Shown here piece by piece: positions 18,250-27,216 of a stretch of DNA of 64,000 nucleotides. Every line of letters begins with the position of its first letter. Positions within the stretch are counted from its first letter, which is position 1. Under the pieces are notes generated by a model that was not told the origin of the DNA, did no database searches, and was given only the letters and a program-made list of their open reading frames with translations. Position numbers and translations under genes: made by a program. This stretch comes from Streptomyces sp. Root1304 (GTDB lineage Bacteria; Actinomycetota; Actinomycetes; Streptomycetales; Streptomycetaceae), in NCBI RefSeq assembly GCF_001426405.1, contig NZ_LMEP01000023.1, positions 186,001 through 250,000 on the forward strand, given 5' to 3'.

Positions 18250-20466
18250 GTGCCCTCATACCTCCACCAGAGCAACGCCGTTCCGGCCGAGACCCCGCCG
18301 GCGCCGGCCCCCCGGGCGGTCCCCGGACCCGCGAGGTCCCCCGGCGCCCCCGGCGGCGGCCCCTTCGGCGCGCCCGCCTTCCGGTCCGAGCGGCAGCTCC
18401 GAGGTGCCCCCGCCGGGCACATGATCGTCTGTGGGGACGACGCGCTCGCCCATCGCCTCGCGGGCGAACTGCACGAGGTGTACGGGGAGCGGGTCACGCT
18501 CCTGGTCCCGGCACGGCCCGACGCGCCCCGCACGACCGTCGCCCGCGCGGGGCGGGCCCTCGCCCTCTTCGGGCGGGTCACCGCCGCCGTCGCCCGTACC
18601 ACCGTCCCCACCACGGCCGGCGCGGGCGCCGGAGGCGGTGACGGCGCCGACCCCACCGGCGCCCTGCGCGTCGTGGAGGCGGCCGAGGCCGACGACCGGG
18701 CCCTGACGGACGCGGGCGTGGAGCGGGCCGCCGCGCTCGCCCTCGTCCACGAGGACGACGAGACCAACATCCGGGCGGCGCTCACCGCCCGCCGCCTCAA
18801 CCCCGGGCTCCGGCTGGTCATCCGGCTCTACAACCACAAGCTCGGACAGCATCTCGAAACCCTCCTCGACCAGGCCGCCGCCGTCGCCGAACCCGGCATC
18901 GACCCCGAGAAGCTCGACGCCGCCACCACCGTCCTCTCCGATGTCGACACCGCCGCCCCCGGTCTCGCCGCGGCGGCCGTCGCGGGCACCAGCAAGGTGG
19001 TCCAGGCCGGCGGTCTCCTCCTGCACGCCGTCGAGCGGCTGCCGGCCGCGGGCGAGGCCCCCGACCCGGGCCTCTGCACGCTCGCCCTGCTCTCCGCCAC
19101 GGCCGGGGACCCGGCGGGCTGCGAGGGCTCCGAACGCAGCGGCGAGGAAGGCCCGCGCCTGCTGCCCGACGACCGGACGGTCGCCGCCGCCACCGGCCGC
19201 GCCGCCGTCACCCTCGAAGCGGTCACCCCGGCGGGTCCCGCCGTGCCCGCCGGCCGCCTCGCCGCCTCCGCGCTCCCCGTCGCGTCCCTCTTCTCCCGCC
19301 GGCTCCGCTGGTCCCTGAGCGGAGCGGCCGCCGCCGTCCTCGCGCTGGCCCTCGCCTCCACGTTCACCACCGGCGACCACCCGCTGCACGCCGCCTATCT
19401 GACGCTCCTGGACATCTTCGCCATCGGGGACCCGGCCGTCGGGGAGCCGACCAGCCGTCAGGTGCTCCAGATCCTCGCCGGGTTCGTCGGACTGCTCCTG
19501 CTGCCGGTGATCGTCGCCGCCCTCCTCGAAGGCCTCGGCACCTTCCGTACGGCGACCACCCTGCGCCGCCCGCCCCGCGGGCTCTCCGGCCATGTCGTCC
19601 TCCTCGGGCTCGGCAAGGTCGGCACACGCGTCCTCGCCCGGCTGCGCAAGCTGAACATCCCCGTGGTGTGCGTCGAGTCCGACCCGGAGGCCCGGGGCAT
19701 CGCGGTCGCCCGCCGACTGCGCGTGCCCACCGTCATCGGCGACGTCACGGAGGAGGGCGTCCTGGAGGCCGCCCGCATCCACCGGGCACACGCGCTGCTC
19801 GCCCTCACCAGCGTCGACATCACCAACCTGGAGGCGGCGCTCTCCGCCCGCGCCGTCACCCCCGACCTCCGGGTGGTCCTGCGGCTGTACGACGACGACT
19901 TCGCGACCGCCGTCTTCCGCACCCTGCGCACCGCCCATCCCGCCGCCCTGACCCGCAGCCGCAGCGTCTCCCACCTCGCCGCCCCCGCCTTCGCGGGCGC
20001 CATGCTGGGCCGCCGGGTGCTCGGCGCCATCCCCGTCGAGCGCAGGGTCCTCCTCTTCGCCGCCGTGGACGTGGCGGACCACCCGCTGCTCGACGGCCTG
20101 ACCGTGGCCGACGCCTTCCGCGCGGGCTCGTGGCGGGTGATCGCCCTGGACCGCACCGGACCGGCGTCCGGAGCCCCGGCCGGCCCGGTCGCGCGTACGG
20201 GACCGGGCTCACGCGCGGGAGCCGGGGTGCGTACGGAGTCGCGCGCCGCAACCGCCGCCCGTACGGGGCCGGGCTCGCGCTCCGGCGGCTCGGACCGGCG
20301 CCAGGGCTGGCGTCTGGACCCGGAGCGGGTCCTCGGACCGGACGACCGCGTCGTGGTGGCCGCGACCCGCCGGGGCCTGGCCGAACTCCTCGGCAGAGGC
20401 GCTTCGGACGGCCGCGGGGACGAGGAGGGGGCCACGGGCAACTCGGCGCGGCCGGAGCGGGGTTGA
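18250..20466 (+). CDS. TrkA-N/RCK domain protein with two-helix membrane core
   Basis: A 738-residue protein. A Pro/Ala-rich lead precedes a first NAD-binding RCK-like domain (~56-235, GHMIVCGDDALAHRLA), then a linker. A membrane pair follows at ~353-372 and ~405-427, then a second RCK domain (~446-600, GHVVLLGLGKVGTRVLA with VVCVESDPEA) and an RCK-C-like tail interrupted by an Arg/Gly-rich insert (~640-690). The helix-loop-helix between RCK domains looks like a 2TM potassium channel pore, but the selectivity filter TVGYG is absent; the loop has AIGDPAVG. The GTG at 18250 is taken; the alternative start MIVCG at residue 58 would remove only the disordered lead. A role in potassium or other ion transport is inferred. 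Confidence 0.78.
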   Translation: MPSYLHQSNAVPAETPPAPAPRAVPGPARSPGAPGGGPFGAPAFRSERQLRGAPAGHMIVCGDDALAHRLAGELHEVYGERVTLLVPARPDAPRTTVARAGRALALFGRVTAAVARTTVPTTAGAGAGGGDGADPTGALRVVEAAEADDRALTDAGVERAAALALVHEDDETNIRAALTARRLNPGLRLVIRLYNHKLGQHLETLLDQAAAVAEPGIDPEKLDAATTVLSDVDTAAPGLAAAAVAGTSKVVQAGGLLLHAVERLPAAGEAPDPGLCTLALLSATAGDPAGCEGSERSGEEGPRLLPDDRTVAAATGRAAVTLEAVTPAGPAVPAGRLAASALPVASLFSRRLRWSLSGAAAAVLALALASTFTTGDHPLHAAYLTLLDIFAIGDPAVGEPTSRQVLQILAGFVGLLLLPVIVAALLEGLGTFRTATTLRRPPRGLSGHVVLLGLGKVGTRVLARLRKLNIPVVCVESDPEARGIAVARRLRVPTVIGDVTEEGVLEAARIHRAHALLALTSVDITNLEAALSARAVTPDLRVVLRLYDDDFATAVFRTLRTAHPAALTRSRSVSHLAAPAFAGAMLGRRVLGAIPVERRVLLFAAVDVADHPLLDGLTVADAFRAGSWRVIALDRTGPASGAPAGPVARTGPGSRAGAGVRTESRAATAARTGPGSRSGGSDRRQGWRLDPERVLGPDDRVVVAATRRGLAELLGRGASDGRGDEEGATGNSARPERG

Positions 20467-20557
20467 GACCGTAGGATCTGACCGCTCGAACGCCTGGCCC
20501 CCAGCCGCCCGCACCCCGGCCCGGCCCCCACCCGCCCCGCAGTCAGGAGTTCCCTCC

Positions 20558-21808
20558 GTGAGCACACCGCACAGCGCCGCCCCCGGCCGGTCCCCGTACC
20601 GCCTGGACCCGGCGGGCGGCTGCCCGCACGCCGACAACGCCCGGCTGCTCGCCGAAGGCGCCGTCGCCCCGGTGGTCCTCCCCGGCGGGATCGAGGGCAT
20701 GGCGGTACTCGGCCACGACGCCCTGCGCGACTTCCTCTCCCATCCCGAGGTCGCCAAGGGCCCCCAGCACTTCACCGCCCTCACCGACGGCCGGATACCC
20801 GACGGCTGGCCCCTGCGCACCTTCGCCACCGTGCCGGGCATGACCACGGCGGACGGCGCCGACCACCGCCGGCTGCGGACCCTGGTCAGCAGCGCCTTCA
20901 CCGCCCGCCGCGTCGAGGAACTCCGCCCCCGCGTCGAGGCCGTCACCGCCGGACTGCTCGACGGACTCGCCGCGGCCGCCGACGCCGGCGACGGCGTCGC
21001 GGACCTGCGCCGGAACTACGCCCTTCCGCTGCCGCTCGGCGTCATCTGCGAACTCCTCGGCGTCGACCCGGCCCACCAGGACCGGCTGCACCACCTCTCC
21101 AGCCTGGTCGTCGCGACCGACACCGAGCCCGCCCGCGCCGTCGCCGCCAACCGGGAGCTCGTCGAACTCCTCGCCGCCATCGCGGCCGAGAAGGCCGCCG
21201 CCCCCGGCGACGACCTCACCAGCGCCCTGCTCGTCGCCCGCGACGAGGGCGGCGTCCGGCTGAGCCAGCCCGAGCTGATCGGCACCCTGCTGCTGATGAT
21301 CATCGCCGGGCACGAGACCACCCTGAACCTGGTCACCAACGCGGTCCGGGCGCTCTGCGCCCACCGCGACCAGCTCGCCCTGGTCCAGGAGGGCCGGGCC
21401 GGCTGGGCGGACGTGGTCGAGGAGACCCTCCGCTGGGACAGCCCGGTCAGCTACTTCCCCTTCCGCTACCCCACCCGCGACCTGACGGTCGACGGCACCC
21501 TGATCCCCCGGGGCACCCCCGTCCTGGCCGGATACTCGGCGGCGGGCCGGGACACCGGGGCCCACGGCCCGGACGCCGACCGCTTCGACCTCACCCGTAC
21601 GACGACGGCGAAGCACCTCTCGCTCGGCCACGGCCCCCACTACTGCCTGGGCGCCCCGCTCGCCCGGCTGGAGGCGACCGTCGCTCTGGAGGCGCTCTTC
21701 ACCCGCTTCCCGGACCTGGACCTCGCCGTCCCCGAGTCCGAGCTGCCCCGCCACTCCGGCTTCGTGGGCAACAGCGTCCGCGCGCTCCCCGTCCGGCCCG
21801 GCCGCTGA
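20558..21808 (+). CDS. Cytochrome P450
   Basis: A 416-residue soluble bacterial P450. It shows an I-helix AGHETT oxygen-activation motif (~250), a K-helix EETLR (ExxR, ~290), and the heme loop LGHGPHYCLGAPLAR with the axial Cys at ~365; the first residue is Leu rather than the usual Phe. It starts at GTG 20558 with CAGGAG upstream. No ferredoxin or reductase gene is adjacent, so redox partners come from elsewhere. It follows the two-RCK channel-like gene by 91 nt on the same strand. The substrate is unknown; Streptomyces P450s oxidise natural products or xenobiotics. Confidence 0.95.
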   Translation: MSTPHSAAPGRSPYRLDPAGGCPHADNARLLAEGAVAPVVLPGGIEGMAVLGHDALRDFLSHPEVAKGPQHFTALTDGRIPDGWPLRTFATVPGMTTADGADHRRLRTLVSSAFTARRVEELRPRVEAVTAGLLDGLAAAADAGDGVADLRRNYALPLPLGVICELLGVDPAHQDRLHHLSSLVVATDTEPARAVAANRELVELLAAIAAEKAAAPGDDLTSALLVARDEGGVRLSQPELIGTLLLMIIAGHETTLNLVTNAVRALCAHRDQLALVQEGRAGWADVVEETLRWDSPVSYFPFRYPTRDLTVDGTLIPRGTPVLAGYSAAGRDTGAHGPDADRFDLTRTTTAKHLSLGHGPHYCLGAPLARLEATVALEALFTRFPDLDLAVPESELPRHSGFVGNSVRALPVRPGR

Positions 21809-21831
21809 CGGACCGTGCGGGGCCCGCCGGC

Positions 21832-22077
21832 TCAGCCGGTGCGGCCCCACGCGGTCGCGGGGGAGTCCCGCAGGGACGAGACGACCCGCAGCAGCCGGTC
21901 CTCGTTCCCCGCGAAGCCCGCCGCCCGGAGCGCCTCGTCCGCCTCGGCCATCGGACGGGTGAGCATCACCCCGGCGTACGGGGCCAGCTGGGGGTCGGTC
22001 AGCACGGCCCGGGTGGATTCGAGCAGCCGCAGGTACGCCTGGGCCGCCCTGCGTTCGGTGGCGGTGATCGTGGTCAT
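21832..22077 (-). CDS. Small hypothetical protein
   Basis: An 81-residue, mostly helical protein starting MTTITATERRAAQAYLRLLE. GGGAG stands 8 nt upstream of the ATG at 22077 and codon bias is normal. It has no signal, membrane segment, Cys or recognisable motif. It lies immediately downstream of the Nudix gene on the same strand (62 nt gap) and could be its operon partner; it converges on the P450 gene. The function is not known to me. Confidence 0.65.
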   Translation of the reverse strand: MTTITATERRAAQAYLRLLESTRAVLTDPQLAPYAGVMLTRPMAEADEALRAAGFAGNEDRLLRVVSSLRDSPATAWGRTG

Positions 22078-22139
22078 GTCGGGCTCCCTCTCGACAGTTC
22101 GGCGCTCACCACCCTCTCGTATGGGTCTGACAATCGGGC

Positions 22140-22616
22140 TCAGCCCCGGCTGTCGAGCCGTTCCACCAGCCGTTCCAGGAACACCCGCTGCCCCTCGACG
22201 AGCAGCGGAGCGGCAGCCTCCGGGGTGAACCAGCCCACCCGGTCGATCTCCGGGAACTCGCCCCGGACGCCGGACCGGGGCGGCCACTCCATGGTGAAGG
22301 TGCCCGGCACGATCGCGGCCGGGTCGAGGGTCCCCTCGACGGCCCAGACGGTCACGAGCTTCCCGCCGCGCTGACGGGACTCACCGAGGTCCAGCCAGGC
22401 GCCCTCGGGCGCCGGCAGGCCCAGTTCCTCCTGGAACTCCCGGCGGGCGGCGGCCTCCGGGGTCTCGTCCGCCGCGTACTCGCCCTTGGGAATGGACCAG
22501 GCGGCCTGCTCGCGGGAGGCCCAGAAGGGCCCGCCCATGTGACCGATGAGCACGTCGACGCCCCCGTCCGCCGTACGACGGAAGACCAGGAGACCCGCGC
22601 TGCGTTTGTCCGGCAT
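22140..22616 (-). CDS. Nudix hydrolase
   Basis: A 158-residue protein of the MutT-like Nudix superfamily, which cleaves nucleoside diphosphates linked to other moieties using Mg2+. The full Nudix box is present at about residues 45-67: G-x5-E-x7-R-E-F-Q-E-E-L-G-L, with all catalytic Glu residues. The start MPDKRSAGLLVFRRT and the WSIPKGEY lead into the box are typical of the small ADP-ribose/Ap4A-type subgroup. The ATG at 22616 gives the normal N-terminus. A 13-bp tandem repeat array lies just upstream. Confidence 0.93.
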   Translation of the reverse strand: MPDKRSAGLLVFRRTADGGVDVLIGHMGGPFWASREQAAWSIPKGEYAADETPEAAARREFQEELGLPAPEGAWLDLGESRQRGGKLVTVWAVEGTLDPAAIVPGTFTMEWPPRSGVRGEFPEIDRVGWFTPEAAAPLLVEGQRVFLERLVERLDSRG

Positions 22617-22654
22617 GACCCCCAGTCTGACCGAACGGCCCACCCGCCGCAGCG

Positions 22655-22719
22655 CGTCGGCACAGCTCGTCCGCACAGCTCGTCCGCACAGCGCGTCGGC
22701 GCAGCTCGTCCGCACAGCG
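22655..22719. repeat. 13-bp tandem repeat, five copies
   Basis: Five head-to-tail units of a 13-bp motif (consensus CGTCCGCACAGCT with one or two changes per copy) fill 22655-22719, between the Nudix start and the stop of the flavoprotein gene. There are no spacers, so it is not a CRISPR array. Confidence 0.85.
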
Positions 22720-22753
22720 GAGAACAGGCGATCCGGCAGAGTGCGAAGAGGCT

Positions 22754-23959
22754 CTACTCCTCCGCGCCGACGGCCACTGGGCCGCCCGCGAGGTCCACAC
22801 CGTCCGTCCAGCGGGGTGCGAGCCGTACCGACCGCCAGGGGACGAGCGTGCCGTCGAGCCGCTCCCGCCGCAGCACGGTGCCGTCCTGGCGGACGGTCAG
22901 GAGCGGGCGGACGAGCCGCTTCCCGGGCCGCAGCAGGAGGGGTGCGGCCACCGGGCCGAGGAGCCCCGGGGTCACCCATCGCAGCGGACCGGCCGTCTCG
23001 ACCGGGACGCCGCCGACGGGCCAGGACCGTCCGTCGAGCAGGGCGAGCACGGCGTCCGCCGCGGCCCGTCCCTCGGCGGCGGCCACCGGCGCCGGTTCCC
23101 CGCCGTGCAGCAGGTTGCCGACCGCGAACACCCCGGGCTCGGCCGTCCGGAAGGCGCCGTCCGTCGCGGGTCCCCGGGTGCCGGGGACGAGCGGCAGTCC
23201 CCGGGCGCGGGCGAGTTCGTGGTCGGGGATCCAGTCGCCGGTGAAGACCACGGTGTCGCACCGCAGGGTGGCCGTGCGGCCGTCACCGGACCGGACCGTG
23301 ACACCGGTGAGGCGCCCCCGGCCGTGGAGTTCCGCGACGACCGTGCCGACGAGCACCGGGACGGACCCGAACGCGGCCCGGCGCGCCCGGCCTTCGGCGA
23401 CGACCGCCACGACCTCGATCCCCGCCGCGCGCAGCGTCCGCACGGCGTTGCGGGCCACGGGTTCGCCGCCGACGACCACCGCGCGCCTCCCGACGGGCTC
23501 CCGCCACCTCCGGGACGGGACGGTCAGCCGCTGGAGTTCGCCGGAGGTCAGCACCCCTGCGGGCCGCGAGCCCGGCGCCAGCCGGGCGCTGCGGGGGCGT
23601 TCGCGGGCGCCGGTCGCGAGGACCACCGCCCTCGCCCGGACGCGTTCGAGACCGCTCGGCGCGGTGACGTCCAGGCCGAGCGGCCCGCACCACCCGGTGG
23701 CCGACACGCCGGTGCGTACGGTCACCCCGGCCCGCAGCGCCGCCCGCACGGCGCGCCGCGCGTAGGCCGGTCCGTCCAGGGGGCGGCCCAGGGCGTCGGC
23801 GCCGAAGCCGGGGCGGGCGCAGTGCCGGGGGACCCCGCCCGCGGTCCGCTCCCGCTCCAGGACCTCGACGCGTCCCGCACCGGCGGCGGCAAGCCGGGTG
23901 GCCGCCGCGAGACCGGCGGGTCCGGCGCCGACGACGAGCACGTCCACCGTCCGGTTCAC
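22754..23959 (-). CDS. FAD/NAD-dependent oxidoreductase, GlpB-like partner
   Basis: A 401-residue flavoprotein with two dinucleotide folds. The N-terminal FAD site is VDVLVVGAGPAGLAAATRL, the second Rossmann motif lies around VVVGGEPVARNAVR, and a VFAVGNLLHGGEPAPVAAAEGRAAAD block near the C-terminus closes the FAD site. The GTG at 23959 follows GGGGAGGG. It is the third gene of a glycerol operon (glycerol kinase, GlpA-like, this), 40 nt after the GlpA-like stop. In many bacteria this position is filled by a flavoprotein that passes electrons from glycerol-3-phosphate oxidation; the DUF1667 protein often accompanying it is missing here. The exact reaction is inferred. Confidence 0.82.
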   Translation of the reverse strand: MNRTVDVLVVGAGPAGLAAATRLAAAGAGRVEVLERERTAGGVPRHCARPGFGADALGRPLDGPAYARRAVRAALRAGVTVRTGVSATGWCGPLGLDVTAPSGLERVRARAVVLATGARERPRSARLAPGSRPAGVLTSGELQRLTVPSRRWREPVGRRAVVVGGEPVARNAVRTLRAAGIEVVAVVAEGRARRAAFGSVPVLVGTVVAELHGRGRLTGVTVRSGDGRTATLRCDTVVFTGDWIPDHELARARGLPLVPGTRGPATDGAFRTAEPGVFAVGNLLHGGEPAPVAAAEGRAAADAVLALLDGRSWPVGGVPVETAGPLRWVTPGLLGPVAAPLLLRPGKRLVRPLLTVRQDGTVLRRERLDGTLVPWRSVRLAPRWTDGVDLAGGPVAVGAEE

Positions 23960-23999
23960 GCGGACCCTCCCCGTACTCCCGGTCCCGCGTGTTCCCGGT

Positions 24000-25418
24000 T
24001 CACCGGTCCCCCTCTCCGTACTCCTCGAACAGCGCGCGTACCTCCGCGCCGCAGTGCTGGCCCTGGCAGCGGCCGCCACGCGCGCGCGTCCTGCGGCGCA
24101 GTCCGTCGAGGCCGCCCGGCGGGATCGTGGAGGTGAGGGCGGCCCGGATCTCTCCCCGGGTGACCCGCTCGCAGTGGCAGACGATCTCCCCGAACTCCGG
24201 GTCGCGGGCGATGAGCCGGGCGTCCCGGTACGGGCGGGGGAAGGCCTCGCCCAGGTTCGGCATCCGGACCCGGGCCCGCGGCCGTTCGGGGCCCGTGTCG
24301 AGTCCGCAGTCGGCGAGCAGCCCGCGCACGTGCTCGGCGATGCCCAGGGAGGCGGTGAGCCCGGTGGACCGGATGCCGCCCACCGTGACGTACCGGAGCT
24401 CCGGGTGGGCCGCGATCCGGTAGTCCTCCTGGCCGGTGGCGGCCCGCAGTCCCGCGTAGACGGCGGTGACCTCCTCGTCGAGCAGGGCGGGCAGGATCCG
24501 GCCGCCCTGCTCGCGCAGGCCCGCCAGCCCCTCCGCCGTGGTGCCGGTGGCGGTCTTGTCGGTGAGGTCCTCCGCGGTGGGGCCGAGCATGACGTTGCCG
24601 TACACCGTCGGCGCGACGAGGACCCCCTTGCCGAGCGGGCCGGGGACCGGCAGCAGGACGTGCCGTACGAGGTCGCGGGCGAACTTGTCGAAGACGAGGA
24701 GCTGGCCCCGGCGCGGGGTCACGGTGAAGTCCTCGCGGCCGACCAGCGCGTCGAAGGCGTCGGCGTGGAGGCCGCAGGCGTTCACGAGGTGACGCGCCCG
24801 CAGCACCCCGCGCCGGGTGACGAGCCGGTGGTACGGATCGCCCGGACGGACCTTCTCCACCCGGCAGGCGAGATGGAGGTCCACCCCGGAGCGGACGGCC
24901 TGGGTGGCGTAGGCGAGGGTGGTCGTCCACGGGCAGATCACCGCCTCGCCGGGCACCTCCAGCGCGGCGAGCGCGTCGGGGCCCAAGTGGGGCTCCCGCA
25001 GCCGGAGTTCGCCGGCCGACAGCATCCGGGTGGTGCGGTGCCCGTTGCGGGCGGCCTTCTCCGCGAGCCGGGGGAGGGCGGCGCGCTGCTGCTCGTCCCA
25101 GGCGACGAGCAGGGCGCCCACCGGTTCCACGGGGATGCCGGTCTCCCGCGCGTACGCGGAGAGCAGCCGGTGTCCCTCACGGACCAGGCGGGCCTCCAGG
25201 GTGCCGGGGGTGGCGTCGAAGCCGGTGTGCAGGATGGCCGTGTTGGCCTTCGACGTGCCGTCGCCGACGTCGTTCGCGGCCTCCACGAGCGCGACCCTCA
25301 GCGGGTGGCCGGCCAGTGTGCGGGCGATGGCGGAGCCGACGACGCCCGCGCCGACGACCACCACGTCGTACTCGGCGGCGGCGCCCACGGGGAGGGGACC
25401 CGAGCGGCTGACGCTCAT
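24000..25418 (-). CDS. GlpA-like FAD-dependent glycerol-3-phosphate dehydrogenase with BFD-type [2Fe-2S] tail
   Basis: A 472-residue protein. A DAO-family FAD domain starts at YDVVVVGAGVVGSAIAR (~17-33). At about 395-470 the C-terminus carries a bacterioferritin-associated-ferredoxin-like domain with CHCERVT and, later, CQGQHC, supplying the four Cys of a [2Fe-2S] cluster. The layout matches anaerobic-type GlpA rather than GlpD. It oxidises sn-glycerol-3-phosphate to dihydroxyacetone phosphate, passing electrons on, probably with the downstream flavoprotein. The ATG overlaps the glycerol kinase stop by 4 nt, indicating translational coupling. A related hydroxyacid oxidase activity (L-2-hydroxyglutarate oxidase-like) is the alternative, made less likely by the neighbours. 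Confidence 0.85.
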   Translation of the reverse strand: MSVSRSGPLPVGAAAEYDVVVVGAGVVGSAIARTLAGHPLRVALVEAANDVGDGTSKANTAILHTGFDATPGTLEARLVREGHRLLSAYARETGIPVEPVGALLVAWDEQQRAALPRLAEKAARNGHRTTRMLSAGELRLREPHLGPDALAALEVPGEAVICPWTTTLAYATQAVRSGVDLHLACRVEKVRPGDPYHRLVTRRGVLRARHLVNACGLHADAFDALVGREDFTVTPRRGQLLVFDKFARDLVRHVLLPVPGPLGKGVLVAPTVYGNVMLGPTAEDLTDKTATGTTAEGLAGLREQGGRILPALLDEEVTAVYAGLRAATGQEDYRIAAHPELRYVTVGGIRSTGLTASLGIAEHVRGLLADCGLDTGPERPRARVRMPNLGEAFPRPYRDARLIARDPEFGEIVCHCERVTRGEIRAALTSTIPPGGLDGLRRRTRARGGRCQGQHCGAEVRALFEEYGEGDR

Positions 25419-26911
25419 CCGGCCCCGCCGGAACCCGGGCCGCCCGCGACCCCGGCCTTCGGCCCGGTCTCCGCCCCCGTCCGCTCCACCAGCCCCGACA
25501 CCTCCCGCCGGAACCGGGCGAGGCGTGCCTCCGCCTCGTCGGCCGATATCCGGGGTTCGTACACGGCCGAGGGCCTCCACTCGGGTACGGCCTCGCGGAG
25601 CGTGAGCCCCGGTTCGTGGCCCAGCCGGGCCACCGCGCCCACCCCCAGCGCCGTCGCGTCGGGCGAGGAGGAGACCTCGACGGGGAGTTGCAGCAGATCG
25701 GCCTGGGCCTGCATCAGCAGCGCCGACCGGGTGAGTCCGCCGTCGGCGCGCAGCGAGGTGAGGGGTGCGCCCCGGTCGGCGGCGACGGCCGCCGCGAGGT
25801 CCACGACCTGGGCGGCGATGCCCTCGCAGAGGGCGCGGACGAGATGGCCCCGGGTGGTGTCGAGCCCGAGGCCGCTGATCGAGCCGCGGACGTCTCCCCG
25901 CCAGGAGGGCGCGGCGAGTCCGGCGAGCGCCGGGACGAAGGTGACCCCGCCGGTGTCGGGCACCCCGCCGCCGACCGCGTCGATGTCCTCCGCGCCGCCG
26001 ATGACGCCGAGGTCGGTGAGCCACCGGACGGCGGAGGCGACCGTGTACACCTGCCCGTCGAGACAGTGGGCGACCCGGCCGCGCAGCCGCCAGGCGACGC
26101 AGCCCACGAGTCCCGAGGCGGCCCGGTGGGGCTCGGCGCCGGTCCGCGCGAGGAGGAAGGCGCCGGTGCCGTAGGTGCACTTGGCGGCGGCGGGGGCGTC
26201 GGCGCTCTGGGCGAGCAGGGCCGCCTGCTGGTCCACCAGGAGGCCGGTGAGGGGGAGCGGCGGGCCGAAGGCGCGCGTGGTGCCGACGCGGGTGTCGCAG
26301 TCCACGACGCGGGGGAGCCGTTCGCCGCCGAGCCCGTACAGATCGAGCGCGGTGTCCGACCACGCGACCGTGTCCAGGTCGAGGAGTCCGGTCCGTCCCG
26401 CGGTCGCCGCGTCGGTGACGAAGGCGCCCGTGAGCCGGTGGACGAGCCAGGAGTCGCTGGTGGTGACGACGCCCGCCCCGGTGGCGTGGCGGCGGATCCA
26501 GGCCATCTTGGGTGCGGCGAAGTACGGGTCCACCGGAAGTCCGGTGAGATGCCTCAACCGCTCGGCGTGGGCGTCGAGTTCGGCGCAGAGCGGGGCCGCT
26601 CTGCGGTCCTGCCAGACGAGCGCGTCGGTGAGGGGTTCGCCGGTGCCGGGGTCCCAGGCGAGGACGGTCTCGCCCTGGTTGGCGAGGCCGACGGCCACGA
26701 CCGGGGTGTCCGCCTCGGCGAGCGCCGCGCGTCCGGCGGCGACGACGGAGTCGTACAGCTCACGCGGGTCGACCTCGACCAGGCCGCCGGGCAGGTACCG
26801 GGGCCGCACCGGGGCGGTGCCGCTGCCGATGACTCCGCGCTCGGGGCAGAGGACGAGCGCCTTGGTGCCCGAGGTGCCCTGGTCGACGGCGAGTACCGGG
26901 CCGCCCGTCAT
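25415..26911 (-). CDS. glpK: Glycerol kinase family (FGGY carbohydrate kinase)
   Basis: A 498-residue FGGY kinase, the normal length. It starts VLAVDQGTSGTKALVL (phosphate-binding loop 1). It has NQGETVLAWD and VWQDRRAA like glycerol kinases, CTYGTGAFLL for the second ATP-binding strand, and a LRADGGLTRSALLMQAQADLL signature near the C-terminus. It phosphorylates glycerol to sn-glycerol-3-phosphate in the cytoplasm. First gene of the three-gene operon with GlpA-like and GlpB-like oxidases. AGGAGCG precedes the ATG. No GlpF facilitator is in the window. Some FGGY members of such operons use other polyols, so glycerol is likely, not proven. Confidence 0.85.
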   Translation of the reverse strand: MTGGPVLAVDQGTSGTKALVLCPERGVIGSGTAPVRPRYLPGGLVEVDPRELYDSVVAAGRAALAEADTPVVAVGLANQGETVLAWDPGTGEPLTDALVWQDRRAAPLCAELDAHAERLRHLTGLPVDPYFAAPKMAWIRRHATGAGVVTTSDSWLVHRLTGAFVTDAATAGRTGLLDLDTVAWSDTALDLYGLGGERLPRVVDCDTRVGTTRAFGPPLPLTGLLVDQQAALLAQSADAPAAAKCTYGTGAFLLARTGAEPHRAASGLVGCVAWRLRGRVAHCLDGQVYTVASAVRWLTDLGVIGGAEDIDAVGGGVPDTGGVTFVPALAGLAAPSWRGDVRGSISGLGLDTTRGHLVRALCEGIAAQVVDLAAAVAADRGAPLTSLRADGGLTRSALLMQAQADLLQLPVEVSSSPDATALGVGAVARLGHEPGLTLREAVPEWRPSAVYEPRISADEAEARLARFRREVSGLVERTGAETGPKAGVAGGPGSGGAG

Positions 26912-27186
26912 CGTGGCGCTCCTGTTCCTGGGATCGCTCGGTGATCATCCGGTCACCGAAAAGGGTCAGGGTGCCGTTGTGACGGGTCTTCGTCAAGCCC
27001 CGGCGCGGGAGCCCGTCAGGTCCCGGCGAGCTACCTGACGGTAAGTCAAATTCGGTCGTTGGCTTAATAGTTACTGTCGCAAAAGAAAGTGGACCGGTCG
27101 CGTCCAGAGCCCTCTATAGTGATCGCCGATCAACGGCCGGGACGCCCGCCGGGGGACTGACCACCCCCTCCATCCACCGAGGACCC
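26912..27186. promoter_or_regulatory. Divergent promoter region between glpK-like operon and TTA gene
   Basis: A 275-nt gap between divergent genes with a locally A+T-richer core (27040-27125), unusual for the window. A TATAGT (27115-27120) is a plausible -10 for the rightward gene, giving a leader of about 60 nt to the small ORF start. I see no clear long dyad in the gap. Confidence 0.45.
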
Positions 27187-27216
27187 ATGTCATCCACACC
27201 ACCACCCGCCTCCTGA
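27187..27216 (+). CDS. Nine-codon upstream ORF overlapping the next start
   Basis: ATG at 27187 with a GAGG site 6 nt before it opens a 9-codon frame (MSSTPPPAS) whose TGA (27214-27216) overlaps the ATG of the next gene as TGATG. The large gene has no ribosome binding site of its own, so this small frame probably delivers ribosomes by termination-reinitiation. Confidence 0.5.
   Translation: MSSTPPPAS

Noticed and set aside
18250..20466. Functional potassium channel call
   Set aside because: No TVGYG-type selectivity filter is visible between the two membrane helices, so only a channel-like architecture is claimed.
22655..22719. CRISPR array
   Set aside because: Units are 13 bp with no spacers, and no cas genes are nearby; it is a simple tandem repeat.
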